DNA from: Stenotrophomonas sp. 278
Lineage (GTDB): Bacteria > Pseudomonadota > Gammaproteobacteria > Xanthomonadales > Xanthomonadaceae
NCBI RefSeq assembly: GCF_003935715.1
Contig: NZ_RHPP01000005.1
Location: 1 to 64,000, forward strand
Direction of reading: 5' to 3'
Length of the DNA stretch: 64,000 nucleotides
Of the stretch, positions 33,152-42,556 are shown in pieces (positions within the stretch are counted from its first letter, which is position 1; every line of letters begins with the position of its first letter). A program made the translations under genes and the position numbers. Below the pieces are notes generated by a model, which saw nothing but the letters and a program-made list of their open reading frames with translations, had not been told where the DNA came from and did not search any database.

Positions 33152-33888
33152 GCACTTTCCTCCTCGTTCAAAACAGTTTCCACCACCGCTGCAGCGGCCG
33201 CGAGCGCCGCCGCCTCGATGGCCCCCTTGCGCTCGCTGTAACGGTCCACCAGGTAGTCGGTGCGCCCACGTACCAGCAGGGTGAACTTGACCAGTTCCTC
33301 CATGACGTCCACCACGCGATCGTAGTACGCCGAGGGTTTCATTCGACCTTCGTCGTCGAACTCCTGCCAGGCCTTGGCGACCGAGGACTGGTTGGGGATC
33401 GTCACCATCCGCATCCACCGGCCGAGCACACGCAGCGCGTTGACGACGTTGAACGACTGCGAACCGCCGCAGACCTGCATCACGGCCAGCGTGCGGCCTT
33501 GGGTGGGGCGCACGCTGCCCTCTTCCAGTGGCAGCCAGTCGATCTGGTTCTTGAATACCGCGGTAAGGGTGCCATGGCGTTCCGGGCTGACCCACACGTG
33601 TCCCTCCGACCACAGCGAGGCCTGGCGCAGCTCCTGCACCTTTGGGTGGGTGGCTGGCACCGAGTCAAGCATCGGCAGCTCATGTGGATCGAACAGGCGG
33701 GTTTCCGCCCCGAGCTGTTCCAGCAGCCGCTGCGCCTCCAGCGCCAGCTTGCGACTGAACGACTGAGGTCGCAGCGACCCGTACAGGATCAGGATGCGCG
33801 GGCGGTGCGGCTGCGCGGCCGGGTCGTTGAGCTTGGTGGCCGTCGGGATGTCCAAGGCACCTGGGACCAAGTTGGGGATCTGCTGCAC
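33148..33888 (-). CDS. arsH: ArsH NADPH-dependent FMN organoarsenical oxidase
   Basis: A 246-residue flavodoxin-fold protein. The FMN phosphate loop is [20 protein letters not shown], and later [14 protein letters not shown] and [19 protein letters not shown] complete the ArsH pattern. ArsH oxidises trivalent organoarsenicals to less toxic pentavalent forms. The start is GTG at 33888. It is divergent from arsR and translationally coupled to arsC. Confidence 0.93.
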   Translation of the reverse strand: MQQIPNLVPGALDIPTATKLNDPAAQPHRPRILILYGSLRPQSFSRKLALEAQRLLEQLGAETRLFDPHELPMLDSVPATHPKVQELRQASLWSEGHVWVSPERHGTLTAVFKNQIDWLPLEEGSVRPTQGRTLAVMQVCGGSQSFNVVNALRVLGRWMRMVTIPNQSSVAKAWQEFDDEGRMKPSAYYDRVVDVMEELVKFTLLVRGRTDYLVDRYSERKGAIEAAALAAAAAVVETVLNEEESA

Positions 33889-33907
33889 GGGGTTGTCCTA
33901 CGGAATC

Positions 33908-33927
33908 GATTCTATTATTCTAGAATC
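33908..33927. promoter_or_regulatory. ArsR operator
   Basis: GATTCT and AGAATC form an inverted repeat spaced by ATTATTCT, directly before the arsR ATG and 20 bases from the arsH start. Its place and A+T content fit the site through which ArsR controls both divergent units. Confidence 0.65.
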
Positions 33928-34242
33928 ATGGAACATAACGCTGCAACCCACGCTCTTGCTGCCTTGGGCCACGCCACCCGCCTGTCGATCTTCCGCCTGC
34001 TTGTACAGGCCGGCAGCGGCGGCAAGCTGGCCGGTGACATTGCCCAGACGCTCTGCTTGCCTGGTGCCACGCTCTCCTTCCACCTGAAGGAACTGTTGGC
34101 TGCGGGCCTGATCAGCGCCGAGCAACATGGTCGGACGATCTGCTACCGGGCCGAGTTCGAGGCGATGACCGCATTGGTGGCCTATCTCACGGAGAACTGT
34201 TGTGCCGACGAACAGGCCTGCGAACGACCCGTTGGCTGCTGA
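33928..34242 (+). CDS. arsR: Arsenite-responsive repressor, ArsR/SmtB family
   Basis: A 104-residue winged-helix repressor starting at the ATG at 33928 (MEHNAATHALAALGHATRLS). The recognition helix is LCLPGATLSFHLKELLAAG. Cysteines near the C-terminus (ENCCADEQACERPVGC) offer an arsenite site of the C-terminal type seen in xanthomonad and Acidithiobacillus ArsR, rather than the classic CVC in the DNA-binding helix. It leads the operon arsR-arsC-ACR3-arsO and is divergent from arsH. Confidence 0.92.
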   Translation: MEHNAATHALAALGHATRLSIFRLLVQAGSGGKLAGDIAQTLCLPGATLSFHLKELLAAGLISAEQHGRTICYRAEFEAMTALVAYLTENCCADEQACERPVGC

Positions 34243-34267
34243 CCAACCCACCTTAGAGATCGCTCAG

Positions 34268-34759
34268 ATGACCCGTCGCGTCCTGTTCTTGTGTACCGGT
34301 AATTCCGCTCGCAGCGTGTTGGCCGAATCGACCCTGAAAAAGTGGGGCCAAGGCCGCTACGAGTCCTTCAGCGCCGGCAGCCAGCCGGCCGGCCGCGTCA
34401 ACCCGTTTGCCATTGCTCAGTTGCAGCGCGAGGGTTTCCCGGTGGACGGCCTTCGCAGCAAGTCGTGGGACGAGTTCGCCGAAGCGGATGCCGCGCCGAT
34501 GGATCTGATCGTCACCGTCTGCGACAGCGCGGCGGCCGAGGCATGCCCGGTAGTGTTCGGCGACTTTGTACGGGTGCACTGGGGCCTGTTCGATCCGGCC
34601 GGCGTTGAAGGCTCGGACGGACAGAAAGCCGAAGCGTTCGATCGCGCGCACCAGATCATCAAGGCGCGCCTGAAGGCGTTTCTGGAGATCTCAGACAGCG
34701 TCTGGGATGACAGCGAGGCCCTCAAGGCCCGGCTCGACCCGATCGCACAGATCAACTGA
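34268..34759 (+). CDS. arsC: Arsenate reductase, low-molecular-weight phosphatase (thioredoxin) type
   Basis: A 163-residue protein from the ATG at 34268. The P-loop is [16 protein letters not shown], with the nucleophilic Cys at residue 10. Redox-partner cysteines are in [14 protein letters not shown], and the order matches ArsC that uses thioredoxin or mycothiol. It follows arsR by 25 bases. This second mechanism of arsenate reduction in one locus is redundant with the glutaredoxin-type gene at 32702. Confidence 0.9.
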   Translation: MTRRVLFLCTGNSARSVLAESTLKKWGQGRYESFSAGSQPAGRVNPFAIAQLQREGFPVDGLRSKSWDEFAEADAAPMDLIVTVCDSAAAEACPVVFGDFVRVHWGLFDPAGVEGSDGQKAEAFDRAHQIIKARLKAFLEISDSVWDDSEALKARLDPIAQIN

Positions 34760-34779
34760 CCGTCTTTCCGGAAATCCCC

Positions 34780-35838
34780 ATGACCACTGATACCTCCCGC
34801 CTGTCCTTCCTGGACCGGTATCTCACGCTCTGGATCTTCGCCGCCATGGCGCTCGGCGTCGGCATGGGGGCGTTGTTCGAAGGTGTACCCAGCGCGTTGA
34901 ACAGCCTCTCCATAGGGTCGACCAACATCCCGATCGCGATTGGTCTGATCCTGATGATGTATCCGCCGCTGGCCAAGGTGAAGTACGAGGAACTGCCGCG
35001 GGTCTTCGCCGACAAACGGGTACTGATGCTCTCGCTGCTGCAGAACTGGATCGTCGGTCCGTTCCTGATGTTCGGCCTGGCCGTGCTGTTCCTGCGCGAT
35101 TACCCCGAGTACATGACCGGCCTGGTCCTGATCGGGCTGGCACGGTGCATCGCCATGGTGCTGGTCTGGAATCAGCTTGCCCGCGGTGACGGCCAGTACG
35201 TCGCCGGGCTGGTGGCATTCAACTCGATCTTCCAGATTGCGCTGTTCAGCGTCTATGCGTGGTTCTTCCTGTCCTGGTTGCCGCCGGTGTTCGGTCTGCA
35301 GGGCAGCGTCATCGATGTCAGTTTCTGGACCATCGCCGAGGCTGTTCTGATCTACCTTGGTATCCCGTTCCTGGCGGGCTTCCTCACCCGCCGATGGTTG
35401 AAGGCGCGCAAGGGCGTGCAATGGTATGAAGAGACGTTCCTGCCCGCCATCAGCCCGGTAACCCTCGCCGCACTGCTGTTTACCATCGTGGCGATGTTCA
35501 GCCTGAAGGGAGGCGATGTGCTGAGGATTCCGATGGACGCGGTACGCATCGCGATCCCGCTGACGTTGTACTTCATCATCCAGTTCGTCATCAGTTTCTT
35601 CATGGGCAAGCTGATCGCCAAAGACTACCCCCGCACCACCGCGATCGCGTTCACCGCAGCAGGCAACAACTTCGAACTGGCCATCGCCGTGGCGATCGCG
35701 GCGTTCGGGCTGGCTTCCCCGGTAGCCTTCGCGGCTGTTATCGGCCCGCTGGTGGAAGTGCCCGTGCTGATTCTGCTGGTCCACGTCGCCCTGCGCCTGG
35801 GCAAAAGCTACTTTCCTGCCGATGCACGGAGCCGCTGA
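34780..35838 (+). CDS. acr3: Arsenite efflux permease, ACR3 family
   Basis: A 352-residue membrane protein with ten predicted helices that expels arsenite. ACR3 signatures are FLLDRYLT-like start ([20 protein letters not shown]), [19 protein letters not shown], the essential Cys in [20 protein letters not shown], and [18 protein letters not shown]. It is 20 bases after arsC. It is often labelled arsB in databases, but the fold is ACR3, not ArsB. Confidence 0.95.
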   Translation: MTTDTSRLSFLDRYLTLWIFAAMALGVGMGALFEGVPSALNSLSIGSTNIPIAIGLILMMYPPLAKVKYEELPRVFADKRVLMLSLLQNWIVGPFLMFGLAVLFLRDYPEYMTGLVLIGLARCIAMVLVWNQLARGDGQYVAGLVAFNSIFQIALFSVYAWFFLSWLPPVFGLQGSVIDVSFWTIAEAVLIYLGIPFLAGFLTRRWLKARKGVQWYEETFLPAISPVTLAALLFTIVAMFSLKGGDVLRIPMDAVRIAIPLTLYFIIQFVISFFMGKLIAKDYPRTTAIAFTAAGNNFELAIAVAIAAFGLASPVAFAAVIGPLVEVPVLILLVHVALRLGKSYFPADARSR

Positions 35839-35871
35839 ATCGCCTAGGTGCTGCAGCATGAGGAAGTCCCG

Positions 35872-36957
35872 ATGGACAGCGTCGATGTCGTGGTGATCGG
35901 AGGTGGCCAGGCGGGTCTTTCGGCTGGCTACTTCCTGCGTCGCAGCGGGCTGTCCTATGTGATTCTTGATGCCGAAACGTCACCTGGCGGGGCGTGGCAG
36001 CATGCGTGGAAATCCCTGCATCTGTTCTCGCCGGCGGGCTGGAGCTCGATTCCTGGTTGGCCGATGCCTGCTACCCGGGAACCGTGCCCGTCGCAGGCGG
36101 AAGTGCTCGACTACCTCGCGCGCTACGAGCATAAGTATGCGCTGCCCGTCATCCGTCCCGTGCAGGTGAAACGCATCAGCCGCTCGGGGAGCCGGCTGCG
36201 GGTGGAAGCAGATGACGGCCGGCAGTGGCAGACACGTGCAGTGATCAGCGCCACGGGTACGTGGCGGCATCCCTGCACGCCCGGATATGAAGGTCTGGAC
36301 GCTTTCGGCGGCGTGCAGCTGCACTCGGCCCACTACAGCCATCCCGAACCCTTCGCCGGAATGCGCGTGGCCATCATCGGCAGCGGCAACTCAGGCGCAC
36401 AGATTCTGGCCGAGGTCTCCAAGGTGGCCAAGACCACGTGGATCACCCAGCGGGCGCCAGCCTTCCTGGCCGACGATGTCGACGGGCGCGTTCTGTTCGC
36501 ACGCGCAACCGAGAAGTGGAGGGCTCAGCAGGAAGGACGTGAGCCGGATATTCAGCGGGATGGTTTTGGCGACATCGTGATGGTGCCGCCGGTGGTGGAC
36601 GCACGGCGCCGCGGTGTACTGGTCTCCATGCCGCCACCCGTCCGTTTCACCGCCACCGGCATGCAGTGGGCAGATGGCAGCGAACGCAACTTCGACGCGG
36701 TGATCTGGTGCACCGGCTTCCGGCCGGTATTGTCGCACCTGGAAGGACTGGGCATTGTCAACGCTCGTGGTCGGATCGACGTGGATGACACCCAGGTTCG
36801 GTCGGTCGCAGCGCCATCGGTTTGGCTGCTCGGCTATGGCGACTGGAATGGCGCAGCATCGGCCACGCTGATCGGGGTGACCCGATACGCGCGCGAGGCA
36901 GTAAGGCAGATCAGCGACTACATCGGGGAGGCTTCTCCGGTGTTATCTGGCGCGTGA
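35872..36957 (+). CDS. arsO: ArsO-type flavin-containing monooxygenase
   Basis: A 361-residue FAD/NADPH enzyme from the ATG at 35872, preceded by GAGGAA. The FAD site is VVVIGGGQAGLSAGYFL and the NADPH site is RVAIIGSGNSGAQILAE, both Rossmann GxGxxG motifs. Its place after ACR3 fits ArsO, a flavoprotein seen in many ars operons and thought to modify or help handle arsenicals. The 3' end overlaps the converging arsC-like gene by 40 bases. Confidence 0.87.
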   Translation: MDSVDVVVIGGGQAGLSAGYFLRRSGLSYVILDAETSPGGAWQHAWKSLHLFSPAGWSSIPGWPMPATREPCPSQAEVLDYLARYEHKYALPVIRPVQVKRISRSGSRLRVEADDGRQWQTRAVISATGTWRHPCTPGYEGLDAFGGVQLHSAHYSHPEPFAGMRVAIIGSGNSGAQILAEVSKVAKTTWITQRAPAFLADDVDGRVLFARATEKWRAQQEGREPDIQRDGFGDIVMVPPVVDARRRGVLVSMPPPVRFTATGMQWADGSERNFDAVIWCTGFRPVLSHLEGLGIVNARGRIDVDDTQVRSVAAPSVWLLGYGDWNGAASATLIGVTRYAREAVRQISDYIGEASPVLSGA

Positions 36958-37451
36958 GCCTCGGCGCCATTGCCCAGCGCCCGCACCTGCGATTGCAGGG
37001 CCATGCGGTCCAGCGCTTCAGGCTTAAGCGCCAACAGCAATCCGAGACGGTGCTGGAGCTGGTGAAGCGTGCTCAGGAACGCCTTATGGACCTGATCAGC
37101 ACTGCCCTGCACTGCGGCCGGGTCGGGGATGCCCCAGTGGGCGGTAGCCGGGTGGCCCGGCCACACGGGACACGCTTCACCCGCGGCACGATCGCACACC
37201 GTTACGATGAGATCCATCTGCGGTGCTTCCGGACCTGCGAATGCATCCCACGGCTTGCTCGACAGCCCGGCAACGTCGAAGCCAATCTCCGAGAGCACCT
37301 GCAGGGCCAACGGATGAACTACGCCCTTGGGATGACTGCCCGCACTGTAAGCGCGGATACGTTCGCGCCCTAAATGGCTGGCCAGTGCTTCGGCAAGAAT
37401 GCTGCGCGCCGAGTTGCCTGTGCAAAGGAACAGAACATTCAGGGGACGCAT
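36918..37451 (-). CDS. Arsenate reductase-like low-molecular-weight phosphatase, second thioredoxin-type copy
   Basis: A 177-residue protein from the ATG at 37451 ([20 protein letters not shown]). It has the same P-loop CTGNSARS and partner region VTVCDRAAGEACPVWPG as the enzyme at 34268 but is clearly diverged. The length includes a C-terminal extension that runs antisense over the arsO end. It may be a further arsenate reductase, giving three in 5 kb, or a protein tyrosine phosphatase. Confidence 0.85.
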   Translation of the reverse strand: MRPLNVLFLCTGNSARSILAEALASHLGRERIRAYSAGSHPKGVVHPLALQVLSEIGFDVAGLSSKPWDAFAGPEAPQMDLIVTVCDRAAGEACPVWPGHPATAHWGIPDPAAVQGSADQVHKAFLSTLHQLQHRLGLLLALKPEALDRMALQSQVRALGNGAEAHAPDNTGEASPM

Positions 37452-37525
37452 GTCATCGCAACCATTTATCCAGAATAATCGAAGTATTGCCTTGCCATAT
37501 GTCAACTCGATGACTGCCGAAAAGG

Positions 37526-37551
37526 AAGCGGGCACCCCTCGGTGCCCGCTT
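37526..37551 (-). terminator. Rho-independent terminator after sulP
   Basis: The stem AAGCGGGCACC/GGTGCCCGCTT with a four-base loop lies just after the sulP stop codon. The minus-strand RNA continues CCTTTTCGGC, a short U-rich tract. It lies between two genes read in the same direction. Confidence 0.75.
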
Positions 37552-37562
37552 CGCTCATCTGT

Positions 37563-39041
37563 TCAATGACCCGACGACCGTGTGGCGCCTGGCGTACGAT
37601 GCTTTCCCAAGCGGTCTACCAAGGTCTCACTTGCATCGTTGAGACCGAACACCTCAACGGTCGCGCCGTGCTCGCGCAGCTTCATCACTACCCGGTCGAG
37701 CGCATCAACGGCGGTCACGTCCCAGAAGTGGGCGTCCTTCAGATCGATGATGACCTCCTTGGGGACATCCAGATAGTTGAAGCTACTCACGAACTGTCCA
37801 GAAGACGCAAAGAACACCTGCCCCTTCACAACGTAGACGCGCGAGTCGGTCTCGACCTGGGTGTCGTCGATGATCAGCATCTTGCCGACCTTGCGGGTGA
37901 AGAACACCGCCGACAGGATCACGCCTGTCAACACGCCTTTGGCGAGGTCGTGGGTAGCCACGGTCACGATGACCGTGCCAATCATCACGACCGAAGAGCT
38001 CTTGGGATGAATGGCCAGCTCGCGCAGCGAGCGCCAGCTGAAGGTGCCGATGCTGACCATGATCATCACTGCGACCAGTGCGGCCATTGGAATCTGACTC
38101 ACCAGGTTTGACCCATAAACAACCAGAAGGAGCAAAACCACGCCGGCCACAAGGCACGAGAGACGGCCCCGGCCACCGGAAGTGATGTTGATCACCGACT
38201 GGCCGATCATTGCACAGCCTGCCATGCCCCCAAAGAAGCCCGTTACGGTGTTAGCCAAGCCTTGGCCCGCACATTCGCGATTCTTCTGGCTCGGGGTATC
38301 GGTCATGTCTTCGACGATCTGCGCGGTCATCAGCGATTCCAACAAGCCAACGACCGCCAAAGTCGCCGAAACCGGCAGCAGGATCTGGAGTGTTTCCCAG
38401 GTGAATGGCACATCCGGAATCAGGAACGACGGCAGGCTGTCAGGCAGCGCCCCCATGTCGCCTACGGTGCGTACCTGGAAGCCGAAATACATGGAAGCGG
38501 CCGTGAGAACCACGATCGCCACCAATGCCGAAGGAACGGCTTTGGTCAGCAGCGGCAGCAGGTAGATGATTGCCAGACCCACAGCACAGATCGCATACAC
38601 CATCCACGGCATGCCGATGAGCTCGGGAAGCTGCGCCATGAAAATGAGAATCGCCAGTGCATTCACAAATCCGGTCACCACCGAGCGCGACACAAAGCGC
38701 ATCAGCGAGCCCAACCGCAGGGCGCCGGCCAGCATCTGCAGGACGCCGGCCAGGATGGTGGCGGCAAACAGATACTGAATGCCGTGCTCGCGCACCAGCG
38801 TGACCATCACCAACGCCATGGCGCCGGTCGCAGCCGAGATCATGCCAGGGCGGCCACCGGCGATGGCGGTGATGACGGCGATGCAGAACGAGGCATACAA
38901 ACCTACCCTTGGGTCGACGCCGGCGATGATGGAAAACGCGATTGCCTCAGGAATCAGGGCTAGCGCAACGACAATGCCCGACAGCAGGTCACCACGGATG
39001 TTACCGAGCCATTGCTGGCGCAGGGGATAAATTGCAGACAT
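37563..39041 (-). CDS. SulP family anion transporter with STAS domain
   Basis: A 492-residue protein from the ATG at 39041 ([20 protein letters not shown]); the longer frame adds an unrelated 29 residues. The membrane part contains [20 protein letters not shown] and [20 protein letters not shown]. The C-terminal STAS domain is [20 protein letters not shown]. SulP proteins carry sulfate, bicarbonate or other anions; this short-STAS form resembles BicA-like transporters. In an island rich in arsenic, chromate and sulfur genes, sulfate or oxyanion handling is plausible. Confidence 0.92.
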   Translation of the reverse strand: MSAIYPLRQQWLGNIRGDLLSGIVVALALIPEAIAFSIIAGVDPRVGLYASFCIAVITAIAGGRPGMISAATGAMALVMVTLVREHGIQYLFAATILAGVLQMLAGALRLGSLMRFVSRSVVTGFVNALAILIFMAQLPELIGMPWMVYAICAVGLAIIYLLPLLTKAVPSALVAIVVLTAASMYFGFQVRTVGDMGALPDSLPSFLIPDVPFTWETLQILLPVSATLAVVGLLESLMTAQIVEDMTDTPSQKNRECAGQGLANTVTGFFGGMAGCAMIGQSVINITSGGRGRLSCLVAGVVLLLLVVYGSNLVSQIPMAALVAVMIMVSIGTFSWRSLRELAIHPKSSSVVMIGTVIVTVATHDLAKGVLTGVILSAVFFTRKVGKMLIIDDTQVETDSRVYVVKGQVFFASSGQFVSSFNYLDVPKEVIIDLKDAHFWDVTAVDALDRVVMKLREHGATVEVFGLNDASETLVDRLGKHRTPGATRSSGH

Positions 39042-39458
39042 AGAAAATGATCTCCGCGCACAGCCGTGCGCGCCAAACGAAAGAAACAGGCACCCTTCCA
39101 GACCTATGTGTCTGGGTCGCTTCTTCAATCAAGCGTCAGGGTGGAGTCATCGCTAGCCGATCCGTTGGGTACTTGACGGTATATTGTAGACTTGCATAGC
39201 GCCTGAGGGGAAATCCGGCCGGCATCGCGGTCGCGTCGGTGCATTCTCAAGGGTAGCTTCCCAGATCCCAAGATCATTTCGCAGGCGAAGTCGACAAGCT
39301 GGTAGGCAGTTGATCAGATTGAATTGAGCTCTGACCGAATCGCCAAAGAAGAGGTGGACATTCGCCGCGGGGCCTATGTCCGCTATCGGCCAAAAGCGGT
39401 CAGTTGGACGGGTTGAACTGGGGCCGAAAGATTCTGCTCTCAGCCCCAGAAATGGCGA
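39042..39458. other. Intergenic region with a dispersed palindrome
   Basis: About 417 bases between the SulP start and the end of the MDR gene. The left part (39060-39200) should contain the SulP promoter. The only structured element seen is the dispersed palindrome at 39377-39406. No gene is supported. Confidence 0.45.
39377..39406. repeat. Dispersed palindrome, copy 4
   Basis: Reads ATGTCCGCTATCGGCCAAAA followed by GCGGTCAGTT. It has strong internal dyad symmetry around CGGCC. Confidence 0.7.
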
Positions 39459-40448
39459 TTAGACTGTCACCACGATCTTTCCAATCTGCTGATTGGCCTC
39501 AAGGAAACGATGGGCTTCCTGGATGTCACTCAGAGGGAAGGTCTTGGCGATTATCGGGCTCAGTGCTCCAGACTCCAGCCCCTGCAGAATAAACGCCTTG
39601 GCACGTTCAAGGACTTCTGGGTCGGCCACAATTTCTGCATAGAGATAGCCCTTGAGGGTTAGGCTTTTGCCCAGCACGGTAAACAGCGGGAATGGCGTCG
39701 GTTCCGAGCTGAGTGCACCGTATACCAGCAGAATGCCACCTCGGGCCATGCTCTGCGTGAGGGGCTCGAAGGACCGCCCGCCAACCGGGTCGAACACAAC
39801 GCGGGCGCCTTGTCCGGCCGTTATCTCCATCACGCGCTCGACGATATCCTCTTCGTCACTCACGATCACATACGCGGCACCAGCATCCAGAAGGGCCTGT
39901 TTCTTCGCACGGGTTCGCGTGATTGCAATTGGTGTGGCGCCGACCATGCGTGCTATCTGGAAGGCAGCCAGACCGACACTGCTTGATGCCGCGGTGACAA
40001 GGACAAAGTCGTGTTGCCCGAGTTTGGCCTGCTCGATGAGTGCACCCCAGGCGGTGACGTACTGCATCCAGGACGCAGCAGCCTCTTCAAAGGACAACCT
40101 CTCGGGGCTCTTCACCACCAGATGAGCAGGTACATTGGCCAGCTCTCCGTAGGTGCCCCAACGGGCGATGTCCAGAGGCGGGATGAGAGCGACTGCATCA
40201 CCCACCTTGATCCCGGTTACTGCGCTACCCACTGCAACCACGATGCCTGCGGCCTCGTAGCCCAGGCGGCTAGGGAACTCGGCTTCCTGTAGGTATGCGT
40301 GATTGCGAAACATCACCTCGGCTCGGTTCAAGCCAATCGCTTTGACGCCAATCTGCACCTCGTTTGCCGCCGGTGCCGATACGTCCAAATTTTCCAGCTT
40401 CAGAACACTGGCGTCACCGTATTCATGGATTCTGACAATGCGTGCCAT
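39459..40448 (-). CDS. Zinc-independent MDR oxidoreductase (NADPH:quinone reductase-like)
   Basis: A 329-residue medium-chain dehydrogenase/reductase. It has the GroES-like N-terminal domain (YGDASVLKLENLDVSAPAAN) and a Rossmann domain with the nucleotide loop VLVTAASSSVGLAAFQIA. Catalytic zinc ligands are missing, which fits quinone oxidoreductases or enoyl reductases. It is divergent from a decayed LysR gene at 40589, which was probably its regulator. Confidence 0.87.
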   Translation of the reverse strand: MARIVRIHEYGDASVLKLENLDVSAPAANEVQIGVKAIGLNRAEVMFRNHAYLQEAEFPSRLGYEAAGIVVAVGSAVTGIKVGDAVALIPPLDIARWGTYGELANVPAHLVVKSPERLSFEEAAASWMQYVTAWGALIEQAKLGQHDFVLVTAASSSVGLAAFQIARMVGATPIAITRTRAKKQALLDAGAAYVIVSDEEDIVERVMEITAGQGARVVFDPVGGRSFEPLTQSMARGGILLVYGALSSEPTPFPLFTVLGKSLTLKGYLYAEIVADPEVLERAKAFILQGLESGALSPIIAKTFPLSDIQEAHRFLEANQQIGKIVVTV

Positions 40449-40588
40449 TGCGGATACCTCGTTTTTGAATGGGCTTCGAAGTGCGCAGGAAAGGTCTGCG
40501 GCTAATCGAAGAGTGAATAAAATGTAATCATTGGTTGGTAGCGGATAAAGGCCTACTATGACGTAATATTTGAAACAGAGAGTTTTTA

Positions 40589-40795
40589 ATGGATCGCCCG
40601 ACCCAGATGGCTACGTTCGTCAGAGCTGGGATCATTCAGCCCTGCTGCGGATGACCTCAACCTATCCCCTCAGTTGGTGGGAAAGCAGGTAAAAATGCTC
40701 GAACAACACCTGGGGGTTTCCTTGCTGCATCGGACTACGCGCAGGCAAAGCCTCACCGGGAACACAATGGCGGCTATTGGCCGACACCCATCTGA
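40589..40795 (+). pseudogene. LysR-type regulator remnant
   Basis: An ATG at 40589 opens MDRPTQMATFVRAG, the normal start of a LysR helix-turn-helix. After a frame change the homology continues AADDLNLSPQLVGKQVKMLE then QHLGVSLLHRTTRRQSLT, the classic LysR recognition region. The effector domain is absent and the sequence runs into the end of the SDR gene. It is divergent from the MDR gene. Confidence 0.82.
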
Positions 40796-40917
40796 TGCAA
40801 CAAACTCAAACCGGCCAAACGCGGTTATCTGGTAACTACAGAACCAGGGGGCGATTCACACAGCTTTTCACTCGATATAAGCGGGGCCTGACGCCGAAGC
40901 GGCAGGCCCTAAGCTCA

Positions 40918-41661
40918 TTAGAATTCCTGCACCGTTGGGCGCAGAACGATCTCGTTAATATCCACTTCAGCAGGCTGCTCAATTGCGAAGGCGATAGCCC
41001 GAGCGACGGATTGAGCGGGAATTGCATGCTTGTAGAAGTCCACCACGAAATCGCGGCTCTGTTGGTGGGTGCTGCCGAATTTCAACTCGGAGTCCACAGC
41101 ACCCGGTTCGATAGTCGTGGTGCGAATGCTGCCACCGACTTCGTGACGCAGTCCTTCGGAAATGGCCCGTACAGCAAACTTGGTGCCGCTGTACACCGTG
41201 CCGCCAGGGCTGAATACCTTCAGGCCTGCAACCGATGCGATGTTGATGAAGTGGCCACTGTTTTGTTTCTGGAAGACCGGCAATGCAGCCGCGACTCCGT
41301 ACAGCAGCCCCTTGATGTTGATGTCGATCATGCGATCCCACTCGTCAGTGCGAGCATCACTGAGCGGTGCAATCGCCATCAGCCCGGCATTGTTGACCAG
41401 TACATCAATGCGCCCGTAGGTGTCCACGGTACCTTGAATGAGCGCTTTGACTTCTTCCTGAGAGGTGACATCGGTCTGATACGCGATTGCCTGACCACCT
41501 GCATTGGTCAGCTCAGTCACCAATGCGTCGAGTTTATCTTTGCGGCGTGCGGCCAGCACTACGCGCGCGCCAAGCGCAGCAAGGTGGCGTGCAGTCGCTT
41601 CACCCAAGCCACTGCTGGCGCCGGTGATAACGACAACTTTTCCAGAAATGTTATTGCTCAT
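40918..41661 (-). CDS. Short-chain dehydrogenase/reductase
   Basis: A 247-residue NAD(P)H-dependent oxidoreductase from the ATG at 41661, preceded by GAGG. Classical SDR motifs are present: TGASSGLGEATA (TGxxxGxG cofactor loop), NNAG, the catalytic Ser in NIASVAGL and YSGTKFA (YxxxK). RRKDK after strand 2 suggests preference for NADPH. The substrate is unknown. It is divergent from a gene start at 41805 that the IS30 remnant destroyed. Confidence 0.9.
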   Translation of the reverse strand: MSNNISGKVVVITGASSGLGEATARHLAALGARVVLAARRKDKLDALVTELTNAGGQAIAYQTDVTSQEEVKALIQGTVDTYGRIDVLVNNAGLMAIAPLSDARTDEWDRMIDINIKGLLYGVAAALPVFQKQNSGHFINIASVAGLKVFSPGGTVYSGTKFAVRAISEGLRHEVGGSIRTTTIEPGAVDSELKFGSTHQQSRDFVVDFYKHAIPAQSVARAIAFAIEQPAEVDINEIVLRPTVQEF

Positions 41662-41789
41662 GTTGAGAACCTCATCGGCGGGTTTGTATTTCGCCATGGC
41701 TGATTAACCTGGCAGTGAACAAATCTTAGCCCCATGATTGATCTCAATAAATGGAAATTATTGGATTAAGCTATTCCTGAATATGGAAC

Positions 41790-41813
41790 AAATAGGAGGG
41801 CAACATGCTTAAC
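41790..41813 (+). pseudogene. Surviving start of a gene cut by IS30
   Basis: A near-consensus Shine-Dalgarno (AGGAGGG) and ATG at 41805 open MLNR, after which the sequence enters IS30 transposase coding DNA in another frame. The layout, divergent from the SDR gene, suggests a LysR-type regulator, but only about four codons remain. Confidence 0.5.
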
Positions 41814-42460
41814 CGCTCAAAGCCGGCAAGGTGAGCCACACGACGGTCTACCGGTATGCACGCGAGCTCGGCTTGCACTCGCACTTGCGGCAACCGAAGC
41901 GGCGTCGCGGTTACGGCCAGCGCCGCACGGGCCGCTTCGCCGACCGCAAGCCGATTCAGGCTCGACCGCCTGAAGTCGCCGAGCGAAGCCGCATTGGCGA
42001 CTGGGAAGGCGACTCGGTGCGTCCCGCACGCGGCACGGGCGCGGTGATCACATTGGTCGAGCGGCGAAGCGGCTTCGTGCGCCTGACCTGGAGTCCGGAC
42101 GGCACCGCCGATGCCGTCTCGCAAGCCATCGAGTGCCGCATGGATCGGCTGGCCGACTACATCCACACCATCACCTTCGATCGAGGCAGCGAGTTCGCCG
42201 AGGACCGCAGGCTGGAGAGATCACTCAAGGCTGCGATCTACTTCGCCGATCCGCACAGCCCGTGGCAACGCGGCTGCAACGAGAACCTCAACGGCCTGCT
42301 GCCACAGTATTTCCCGCGCAGCCGCGACTTCTCGACCATCACCATGGAAGAGCTACAAGCCGCCGAGGATCGTCTCAACGACAGGCCCAGAAAGAGGCTC
42401 GGCTACCTAACCCCAAGCGAGGTATTCTTCAACCCCAACCACATTGCACTTCAACGTTGA
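41814..42460 (+). mobile_element. IS30 family transposase, 5'-truncated remnant
   Basis: An open frame of about 210 codons with the C-terminal two-thirds of an IS30 transposase. It starts in the helix-turn-helix region (AGKVSHTTVYRYARELGLHS), then IGDWEGDSVRPARGTGAVIT carries the first DDE aspartate. ITFDRGSEFAEDRRLE gives the second and WQRGCNENLNGLLPQYFP the Glu. The N-terminal DNA-binding part and the left inverted repeat are missing, so it cannot move by itself. The catalytic triad is intact. Confidence 0.87.
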
Positions 42461-42556
42461 ATTCGCCGGGGGATTACCATTCAACCGGAGGGGTGAGCCA
42501 CCGAGCCTCAGTGCCCCGCTTTTCAAGGTGTGTGCCCTACAGAGTCTTGCGACGCG

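Noticed and set aside
34417-35859. 480-codon frame opposite ACR3
   Set aside because: Composition is biased to charged and Gln/Arg residues; it mirrors the membrane helices of ACR3.
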